From Kiritimatiellia bacterium (lineage in GTDB: Bacteria > Verrucomicrobiota > Kiritimatiellia > RFP12 > UBA1067): DNA of 13,396 nt. The position numbers were made by a program, and so were the translations under genes. Shown one piece after another: positions 1-5,734 of the stretch; the stretch's first letter is position 1; every line of letters begins with the position of its first letter. The notes under the pieces are model-generated. The model saw nothing but the letters and a program-made list of their open reading frames with translations, made no database searches and was not told where the DNA came from. The stretch covers positions 1 to 13,396 of the forward strand of contig JAGBZQ010000115.1 of NCBI GenBank assembly GCA_017628165.1, written 5' to 3'.

Positions 1-57
1 CCCCGCATTAACTTCAGGCTTTTCAACAACCATATTACTACCGTGATAAAATTTCAT
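1..57 (-). CDS. DUF3990-like protein, N-terminus only (runs off the window)
   Basis: Only the first 19 codons are present; they read MKFYHGSNMVVEKPEVNAG leftward and run off the window edge. The start (Y-H-G-S followed by a V-x-x-P spacing) is what I recall for DUF3990 family proteins, which typically open with M-x-x-YHGS and continue with a D-F-G-x-G-F-Y segment that would lie outside this window. The YHG tripeptide resembles the first motif of ADP-ribosyltransferase-like folds, so an NAD-dependent transferase or toxin-like role is a possible inference, not something seen here. A consensus TATAAT lies only 8 bases upstream of the ATG, so the message may be nearly leaderless. An in-frame ATG at 33 is an alternative start but would lose the YHGS motif. 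Confidence 0.55.
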   Translation of the reverse strand, partial: MKFYHGSNMVVEKPEVNAG

Positions 58-65
58 CGAATATA

Positions 66-95
66 ATTATACCATAGACATCTCATTATGCGCAA
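66..95 (-). promoter_or_regulatory. Sigma-70-type promoter for the leftward DUF3990-like gene
   Basis: On the minus strand there is a perfect extended -10 (TG-G-TATAAT, hexamer at 71-66) and a weak -35 TTGCGC at 95-90, spaced 18 bases. The expected transcription start, near 59, is within a few bases of the ATG at 57, so the transcript would have almost no leader. Confidence 0.5.
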
Positions 96-151
96 ATGTA
101 ATCGGTGAAAGCGGGATAGGTGACAAGACAATCGTAATAACATCATCTCGC

Positions 152-180
152 TTGCTCAAAGACCAATAAGAAAGTATAAT
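152..180 (+). promoter_or_regulatory. Sigma-70-type promoter for the phosphatase-uvrB unit
   Basis: TTGCTC (152-157) and TATAAT (175-180) are separated by exactly 17 bases, a near-consensus pair. Transcription would start near 187, giving a leader of about 64 bases before the ATG at 251. This also rules out the upstream in-frame TTG at 182 as a translation start, because it would lie before the transcription start. Confidence 0.6.
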
Positions 181-250
181 ATTGTCATACACCATACATT
201 GCAGTGCCGAAAACAAAGCCTTGATACTGAAACAGAATAAAAGATACACA

Positions 251-697
251 ATGATTAAGATACTTTTTTTATGCCATGGCAACATCTGCCGCTCCACTAT
301 GGCAGAGTTTGTCATGAAGGAGCTTGTCAGGCGAGCCGGGCGCGATGACATCTTTATAGAGTCCGCCGCTCTTCATACAGACGAAATCGGAAGCGACACT
401 CACCGCGGAACCCGCGCCAAGCTCACGGAAATGGGCATCCCCTTCACAAAGCGTGCTGCATGGCTCATTACACCGGCAAAAGCTCGCGAATATGATTTGC
501 TGATCGGAATGGACAGCTACAATCTCGCCGACCTAAAGCGCCTTGTGTATCCTGAAGATCTTCCCAAAGTAAGGAAGCTTTTGTCTTATGCCGGCGAAAC
601 GCGCGACATTGCCGATCCATGGTACACAGGTAATTTCGATGCCACATACGACGATGTCCTTGCCGGCTGTACCGGCCTTCTTGAATCGTTGAGATAA
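251..697 (+). CDS. Low-molecular-weight protein-tyrosine phosphatase
   Basis: A 148-residue cytoplasmic enzyme, the normal length for the family, which hydrolyses phosphotyrosine (or arginine phosphate in some members). The P-loop CHGNICRS gives the nucleophile Cys8 and Arg14 in C-x5-R-S. The general acid is Asp122 in the D-P-W-Y motif. A conserved MD-x-x-N segment lies at about 87-91. I chose the ATG at 251 because the P-loop of this family starts within about 10 residues of the N-terminus and because the predicted transcription start is near 187. No clear Shine-Dalgarno site precedes it. The gene ends one base before the GTG of uvrB, so the two are probably co-transcribed and translationally coupled. 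In many bacteria such phosphatases partner with a tyrosine kinase in exopolysaccharide control; no kinase is visible here, so the substrate is unknown. Confidence 0.9.
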   Translation: MIKILFLCHGNICRSTMAEFVMKELVRRAGRDDIFIESAALHTDEIGSDTHRGTRAKLTEMGIPFTKRAAWLITPAKAREYDLLIGMDSYNLADLKRLVYPEDLPKVRKLLSYAGETRDIADPWYTGNFDATYDDVLAGCTGLLESLR

Positions 698-698
698 A

Positions 699-2681
699 GT
701 GAAAATATTCAGCAGTCCAGTGGAAAGCGCATTCAAGATCTCTTCAAAATTCAAGCCCTCTGGAGATCAGCCCGAGGCAATAGCCGAACTTCTTGACGGA
801 TTGAAGCGCGGCGAAAGGCGGCTTGTCCTTCAAGGCGTGACGGGATCTGGAAAAACATTCACCATGGCAAACCTCATCGCCAAGTGGAACAGACCCACCC
901 TCATCCTTTCACACAACAAAACCCTTGCCGCCCAGCTTTATACGGAGTTGAAGGAGTTTTTTCCAGAAAACGCAGTCGAATATTTCATCTCCTACTACGA
1001 CTACTACCAGCCAGAGGCCTACATCCCGCAAACAGACACATACATCGAAAAGGACGCCGCCACAAACGACGAAATTGAGCGCTATCGCCTTGCCGCCACA
1101 AACGCGCTCATCGCCCGAAGAGACGTCATCGTTGTCGCCTCCGTCAGCTGCATATACGGACTCGGCGAATCAGATGAATACCGCGATCTCGCGGTAAAAA
1201 TCTCCGTTGGCGGAGATGATGAGCTTACACGCTCAAAACTCATCGCCCGCCTCGTCGAAGCGCAGTACGCTCGAAATGATTTCGATTTTTCACCTGGAAC
1301 ATTCCGTGTCCGTGGAGACATCGTGGACATCTTTCCCGCATACGAAACGAAAGCCATCCGCGTTGAATTTTTCGGCGATGAAATCGACTCCCTCCGCGAG
1401 CTTGACCCTCTCACGGGAAAATGCGGAGCAGCCCTCCCCGCCGCCGTCATCACTCCGGCCAAACAGTTCGTCATCGGCAAAGAAAAAATGGAAGCCGCAT
1501 TCGGGCGCATCGAGGCGGAGCTGGAAGAGCGCCTGAAATTCTTTGAATCCAAAAACAAACTCCTAGAAGCGCAGCGTCTAAAAGAGCGCACAGAATACGA
1601 CATTGAGATGATGCGCGAGCTCGGCTACTGCAATGGAATCGAAAACTACTCACGTCCGCTCTCCGGTCGCGCAAGCGGCTCAGCGCCGGAATGCCTAATA
1701 GACTACTTCCCCAAGGATTTCCTGACGATTGTGGACGAAAGCCACGTTGCACTTCCGCAGCTTCGCGCGATGTACAACGGCGACCAGGCCCGCAAAGACA
1801 AACTCGTTGAGTTCGGCTTCCGGCTTCCTAGCGCCAAGGACAACAGGCCGCTCAAGTTCGAAGAATTTGACGCCAAAGTCGGCGAAATCGTATTCTGCTC
1901 GGCTACACCAGGAGAATACGAGCGATCAATCTCCACAACATTCGCCCGGCAGATCATCCGCCCAACTGGGCTTCTCGATCCCGTGGTGGAAATCCGCCCG
2001 CTCGCAACACAAATAGACGACCTGATAGCCGAGGCCAAGAAAATCGCTGATGGCGGAGACCGCGTTTTCGTGACGACGCTCACTAAAAAATCGGCAGAAG
2101 ATCTAACAGACTATCTTCGCGAAACGGGAGTCCGCGTGGAATATCTTCACAGCGACATCGATGCTATTGAGCGTGTTGAGATTCTTCACCGCCTACGAAA
2201 GGGAGAATTCGATGTGCTTGTAGGGATCAACCTTCTCCGCGAAGGTCTCGATATACCGGAGGTGGCGCTCGTCGCGATACTTGACGCCGACAAGGAAGGG
2301 TTCCTCCGCTCGTCCACATCGCTCATTCAGACGGCGGGCCGTGCTGCGCGCCATTCCAAAGGACGAGTCATTCTCTATGCGGACAAGCGCACCGATGCGA
2401 TAAACGAGCTTCTCGCTTCCACGGAATCAAACCGCAGAAGACAAATCGCCTACAACGAAAAAATGGGCATCGTCCCCACGACGGCGAAGCGTTCGATGAA
2501 CGACTCAACATACATCTTCAAATCATCACGCAAAGACTCCAAAAAGGCATTCGTTTACGAAAGCGGCGATACAGGAGAAATAATCGCCGAGCTCCAGCGC
2601 GAAATGCTTAAAGCCGCAGACAATCTCGAGTTCGAGCGCGCAGCATATCTCCGTGATAAAATCGCAGAACTTCGGCGTTAG
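699..2681 (+). CDS. uvrB: Excinuclease ABC subunit B
   Basis: The 660-residue DNA-damage recognition helicase of UvrABC nucleotide excision repair is complete and of usual length. The Walker A motif GVTGSGKT lies at about 46-53. The beta-hairpin segment that clamps damaged DNA (YYDYYQPEAYIP) is at about 99-110. The DESH box is at 345-348. The helicase motifs ending in REGLDIPEV and AGRAAR follow, and a C-terminal UVR motif at about 625-660 serves UvrC contact. The GTG at 699 is the assigned start, one base after the phosphatase stop. An in-frame GTG at 720 also precedes the conserved F-K-P-S-G-D-Q-P-E-A block and cannot be excluded, because neither has a convincing Shine-Dalgarno site. It converges on the aminotransferase gene with a 35-base gap. 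Confidence 0.97.
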   Translation: MKIFSSPVESAFKISSKFKPSGDQPEAIAELLDGLKRGERRLVLQGVTGSGKTFTMANLIAKWNRPTLILSHNKTLAAQLYTELKEFFPENAVEYFISYYDYYQPEAYIPQTDTYIEKDAATNDEIERYRLAATNALIARRDVIVVASVSCIYGLGESDEYRDLAVKISVGGDDELTRSKLIARLVEAQYARNDFDFSPGTFRVRGDIVDIFPAYETKAIRVEFFGDEIDSLRELDPLTGKCGAALPAAVITPAKQFVIGKEKMEAAFGRIEAELEERLKFFESKNKLLEAQRLKERTEYDIEMMRELGYCNGIENYSRPLSGRASGSAPECLIDYFPKDFLTIVDESHVALPQLRAMYNGDQARKDKLVEFGFRLPSAKDNRPLKFEEFDAKVGEIVFCSATPGEYERSISTTFARQIIRPTGLLDPVVEIRPLATQIDDLIAEAKKIADGGDRVFVTTLTKKSAEDLTDYLRETGVRVEYLHSDIDAIERVEILHRLRKGEFDVLVGINLLREGLDIPEVALVAILDADKEGFLRSSTSLIQTAGRAARHSKGRVILYADKRTDAINELLASTESNRRRQIAYNEKMGIVPTTAKRSMNDSTYIFKSSRKDSKKAFVYESGDTGEIIAELQREMLKAADNLEFERAAYLRDKIAELRR

Positions 2682-2696
2682 GCATCAGCCAAAATG

Positions 2697-2708
2697 GGGG
2701 CGCTCCCC
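2697..2708 (-). terminator. Weak hairpin in the convergent gap, possible terminator
   Basis: A 4-bp G:C stem (GGGG, loop CGCT, CCCC) sits between the converging uvrB and aminotransferase genes. Read on the minus strand it is followed by a CATTTT stretch. On the plus strand no T-run follows. The stem is short, so this is a weak candidate only. Confidence 0.22.
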
Positions 2709-2716
2709 GCAAGTTC

Positions 2717-3838
2717 CTATCTCGATGACGCCATAGCGGAAAGCGAGATATGCGCCTTGAGCACAGCCTTGATGCGCTCAAGATCATCAGGAGAAAGTCC
2801 CGCGCCCGAAGGAAGACAGATGCCGCGAGCAAAAAGATCCTCGGACATCTTGCCGCCATAAACGCGCCCCCCCGAGAAAACAGGCTGAAGATGCATAGGC
2901 TTCCACACGGGACGGCTTTCGATGCCGCTGGCCTCAAACGAGGCGATCAGCGCATCGCGCTTAAAGCTGTTCTCAAGAAGGAGAACGGAAAGCCAATGGT
3001 TTTCCCCCTCTACATGAGGCAGCATCTCTAAGCCATCGGAAGCAAATGCGGAATAAAACTCCCCGATCGCCGCCTTGGCTTCAAGAATCCGCGGAAGCTT
3101 TTCAAGCTGCGAAACGCCTATCGCCGCAAGGATGTTGCTCATTCTGTAATTGAACCCCACCTCTACATGCTCGTACCACAAGGTATTCTCACGGCTCTGC
3201 GTGGACATTTTGCGGACATGGTCAGCAAGCTCCTTTGAATCCGTAAGAACAGCTCCTCCGCCAGATGTCGTGACGATCTTGTTGCCGTTAAAGGAATAAA
3301 CGGCCGCGATCCCGGCAGAACCGGCCGCACGGCTTCCGGACGACGCGCCCACCGCCTCCGCGCTGTCGCAGACAAAAAGCGCTCCATATCTTTCGCAAAG
3401 CCTCTCCACTATATCGTAATCGCAGCATCTGCCGTAAAGATCCACGCCGATAAAAAGCGTCTTTCTCCCCTCAGATGAAGCGTCTTTTAGGGCAGCCTCA
3501 AGAAGGGACGCGTCCACGTTCCCGGTAGCATCGCAATCAACAAACCTGAGCGACGCCCCGCGGCGATACGCAGAGCCCACCGTGGCAATGAACGTCAACG
3601 TCGGTGCAATCACGATCCATGAGCCGTCCACTTTCAGATGGGCAAGCAGAAGCTCGATGGCAGCCGTACCGCTTGAAACGGCAACGGCATGTTTGCGCCC
3701 GGACAGACGCGCCAGACGCTCCTCGAAAAGATCCACCATCGGACCGCACGGAGCCACATAGTTCGAATCAAACGCTTCCGCCACTTTGGCGCGCTCCGCT
3801 TCATCCACGAATGGAGGAGAGAGGAAAATTCTATTCAT
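2717..3838 (-). CDS. DegT/DnrJ/EryC1-family PLP aminotransferase, PglE-like
   Basis: A 373-residue PLP-dependent sugar aminotransferase. The opening FLSPP, the SNY-x-AP segment (26-30), the STQSREN-x-x-x-YEH segment, the NYRMSNILAAIGV segment and the late RPVWKPMH and GICLPSG motifs together resemble Campylobacter PglE, the UDP-4-keto sugar aminotransferase of the bacillosamine pathway (compared from memory). The Schiff-base lysine is Lys187 in SFNGNKI, and Asp158 in CDSAEA should bind the pyridine nitrogen. The ATG at 3838 is chosen because an AAAGGAGG site lies 7 bases upstream. It overlaps the stop of the BatD-like gene as ATGA, so the two are translationally coupled. No matching dehydratase, acetyltransferase or glycosyltransferase is in the window, so the exact sugar product is inferred. 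It is the last gene of the run. Confidence 0.85.
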   Translation of the reverse strand: MNRIFLSPPFVDEAERAKVAEAFDSNYVAPCGPMVDLFEERLARLSGRKHAVAVSSGTAAIELLLAHLKVDGSWIVIAPTLTFIATVGSAYRRGASLRFVDCDATGNVDASLLEAALKDASSEGRKTLFIGVDLYGRCCDYDIVERLCERYGALFVCDSAEAVGASSGSRAAGSAGIAAVYSFNGNKIVTTSGGGAVLTDSKELADHVRKMSTQSRENTLWYEHVEVGFNYRMSNILAAIGVSQLEKLPRILEAKAAIGEFYSAFASDGLEMLPHVEGENHWLSVLLLENSFKRDALIASFEASGIESRPVWKPMHLQPVFSGGRVYGGKMSEDLFARGICLPSGAGLSPDDLERIKAVLKAHISLSAMASSR

Positions 3839-4950
3839 CGCAAATCCTCCTTTTTCACCCACCCGGAACGCTCTCCGTCATCAACGCGCACCCAGCCTTG
3901 ATACTCCTCGGCAACAACCCACTCGGGCGACGAGCGCCTCACAACGCCGATCTCGCGCGCACTCTCACGCGGCGCAAACCTGATTTTTACGCCATCCGCC
4001 CCGGGGGTTGAATTTTCACTGTTCACCACCACCGCAGAAGCAGACGGCTCATCTTTTGCGGAAACATATTTAAGCTTCCTGCCAGAGGCGGAGACACGCT
4101 TGAAGGACTTGCTCTCCACGTCATAGTACGGGATGGATATCTCGTCCGTCTCAGTGCGGCCGTCGGCCACAAAATAACGGCGAAACGCGACGATGCCGGA
4201 ATCTACTCCCACGACATTCCCGAGAGCGTCTTCGGGAATATAACCGTTATGCCGGAGAACTGCCGTGACAAGCACAACGTCATTCGTCTCAACAACCGAC
4301 ATGTCGCAATTCTGCGAAAGAGAAAAATTCGATCCGACAATCCCCCTGAAATCCTGCGGCACATCAACGCCTGCGAGCGGCCTCACGCTGAGCGCAACAC
4401 GGTCAGTTTCCACTCCGAACGATGTGGAAAAACTTGAGGAAAAGCCTCTCTTCCTAATTGCCCGCTCGACATATCCCTGGATTGTAAATTTCACCCCTCC
4501 TTCAAAAGGCGCATGATAACGCATAGGCAGCACAAAGCGCTTGACGACATTACTCGAAACGGACGACTTCCCGTCAGCAAGATTAAAACCCTTGTCAAAA
4601 AGCATCTCAAGCGCAACACTGCGAGAGGCTTCGATGCGAAGATTCGAAAGAGAACAGTTATCAGGGGTCTCAACCTCAAAAAAAACATCAAAGGCCTCAC
4701 CCACGCTTACAGTGTCGTTCGTCACAGATGCGCGGGCGGCAATCTTGATCCGCTCCATCGGCGTGCCGTTATATGAGATCGACATCGCATTTTGCATCCT
4801 CGCGCGCATCTCCGCCATCTGACGCTCCATCTCCTCGAAAGGATCAAGCGCAAAAGACGAAAGCGGAAGCGCCGCCACAAGAAGAAAAGTGGCGAACGAT
4901 TCCGTCCAAGCTGCGAATATATCACCCAAGCGCTTTTTCATAACTTGCAT
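3835..4950 (-). CDS. Exported BatD-like protein with C-terminal SH3b domain
   Basis: A 371-residue protein. Residues 1-34 look like a signal peptide: KKR, then a hydrophobic stretch through FLLVAALPL, ending SFA. A short acidic, Met-rich linker (36-55) follows. Residues about 68-240 resemble BatD (oxygen-tolerance family) beta-sandwich repeats, with a V-x-x-G-E-x-F-x-V-x-F-x-V opening and the hallmark F-x-G-x-V-G-x-x-F-x-L-S at 201-212. Residues about 319-371 look like a bacterial SH3 domain (V-K-I-R-F-A-P at the front, G-W-V-R-V and S-G-W-V-K later). The protein is probably periplasmic. Known BatD proteins are membrane-anchored and sit with BatA/BatB and MoxR; none of these is here, and I see no C-terminal membrane segment. 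The start at 4950 has AAGG about 6 bases upstream. Family assignment is from pattern memory, so the function is open. Confidence 0.65.
   Translation of the reverse strand: MQVMKKRLGDIFAAWTESFATFLLVAALPLSSFALDPFEEMERQMAEMRARMQNAMSISYNGTPMERIKIAARASVTNDTVSVGEAFDVFFEVETPDNCSLSNLRIEASRSVALEMLFDKGFNLADGKSSVSSNVVKRFVLPMRYHAPFEGGVKFTIQGYVERAIRKRGFSSSFSTSFGVETDRVALSVRPLAGVDVPQDFRGIVGSNFSLSQNCDMSVVETNDVVLVTAVLRHNGYIPEDALGNVVGVDSGIVAFRRYFVADGRTETDEISIPYYDVESKSFKRVSASGRKLKYVSAKDEPSASAVVVNSENSTPGADGVKIRFAPRESAREIGVVRRSSPEWVVAEEYQGWVRVDDGERSGWVKKEDLR
3846..3853 (-). promoter_or_regulatory. Strong Shine-Dalgarno site deciding the aminotransferase start
   Basis: The minus strand reads AAAGGAGG, 7 bases before the ATG at 3838. 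It lies inside the 3' end of the BatD-like gene and favours this ATG over the further upstream in-frame ATG at 3862. Confidence 0.75.
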
Positions 4951-4971
4951 TATAGCCTTTTTGTCCGACGA

Positions 4972-5379
4972 TTACATACTTTCGCCTATGATCGAAACCA
5001 ACTTTTCTGGCGGAGGCATTGGGCGAAAAGTCTTCAAATTCACAAAGCAATGACGAGTAAATCCGCTCGCAAGAACGCGATCTTCTCCCTTACGCCTGAT
5101 CTCGCAAGCTATTTCAAGGCGGACGCCCTTTAATGATTTAACCCATGCAGAGATCTCAAGAAGATCATCATATTTTGCGCTGCCGCGATAATCGCATTCC
5201 GAATGGGCGACAGGAAGAGCCCATCCTTCTTCTTCGCATTCCTTGTACGTATATCCGCACGCGCGCATTAGTTCGTTGCGCGCCCGCTCAAACAGCACAT
5301 AATAATTGGCGTAATACACGACCCCCATCATATCCGTATCAGCATAGGGGACCCTATATTCAAGTGTTACTTTTTTCAT
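4972..5379 (-). CDS. YbgC/FadM-type acyl-CoA thioesterase (hotdog fold)
   Basis: A 135-residue hotdog-fold protein of typical length. The motif YADTDMMGVVYYANY (residues 12-26) followed by F-E-R-A-R (30-34) is the 4-hydroxybenzoyl-CoA thioesterase signature, with Asp16 as the expected catalytic residue. Members hydrolyse acyl-CoA thioesters. YbgC itself belongs to the Tol-Pal cluster in proteobacteria, but no tol genes are near. The ATG at 5379 is preferred because the protein family starts just before the Y-x-D-T-D motif and because a GAGAGGAGG sequence lies upstream, though at a long spacing of 12 bases. The 26-base gap to the upstream gene holds this site. An in-frame start at 5433 would add residues without homology character and overlap the preceding gene. 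Confidence 0.85.
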   Translation of the reverse strand: MKKVTLEYRVPYADTDMMGVVYYANYYVLFERARNELMRACGYTYKECEEEGWALPVAHSECDYRGSAKYDDLLEISAWVKSLKGVRLEIACEIRRKGEDRVLASGFTRHCFVNLKTFRPMPPPEKLVSIIGESM

Positions 5380-5391
5380 GTCAACGTTATG

Positions 5392-5400
5392 CCTCCTCTC
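5392..5400 (-). promoter_or_regulatory. Shine-Dalgarno site at unusually long spacing before the thioesterase
   Basis: GAGAGGAGG on the minus strand lies 12 bases before the ATG at 5379, longer than the usual 5-9. There is no ATG, GTG or TTG in frame between them, so it still supports 5379. Confidence 0.45.
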
Positions 5401-5405
5401 GAACT

Positions 5406-5729
5406 TCACTTTTCCGCCCCCAACGCCGGACACACCTCGTGCGAATCAGCGTTAGTCCACTCAAACGGAAACGACGCGCACTTATCCGGCTTTACCGGAT
5501 GGATTAGACACCCTTTCTCTTCATCAAGATAAACACATGCCCCGTCAGGACGACTCCTCAGAACAAGCCCCGCCCTGTCTGGAGCAATCTCGGTTTCGCG
5601 CTCGATGAAATCCGCCTCGGGAACAGAAAGGAATGCAGCGATCCTTGATATCTCAGCATCCCCTACACGGACTATTCCGTTTTTAATGCGGCAGCATGCG
5701 CCGCACCTTCTGCACTTAAAGCCATCCAT
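5406..5729 (-). CDS. YkgJ-family CxxCxxCC cysteine-cluster protein
   Basis: A 107-residue protein with eight cysteines. C-x2-C-x2-C-C lies at residues 6, 9, 12 and 13; further Cys are at 65, 74, 84 and 100. The late Cys sit in the family pattern C-x-Y-L-D, C-x-I-H-P-x-K-P-x-x-C-x-x-F-P-F and a terminal C-P. This is the YkgJ (UPF0153) pattern, thought to bind a zinc or iron-sulfur cluster; the biochemical role is not established. The start is 5 bases after the aconitase stop with no clear Shine-Dalgarno site, so translation is probably coupled to aconitase. Its position next to an Fe-S enzyme is suggestive but could be chance. Confidence 0.85.
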   Translation of the reverse strand: MDGFKCRRCGACCRIKNGIVRVGDAEISRIAAFLSVPEADFIERETEIAPDRAGLVLRSRPDGACVYLDEEKGCLIHPVKPDKCASFPFEWTNADSHEVCPALGAEK

Positions 5730-5734
5730 CGCCG

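Noticed and set aside
182..250. N-terminal extension of the phosphatase from an upstream TTG
   Set aside because: It would begin before the predicted transcription start near 187 and place the P-loop far from the N-terminus, unlike the family.
1082..1603. 173-codon minus-strand frame inside uvrB
   Set aside because: Ser/Arg-rich translation antisense to conserved UvrB domains; no support as a gene.
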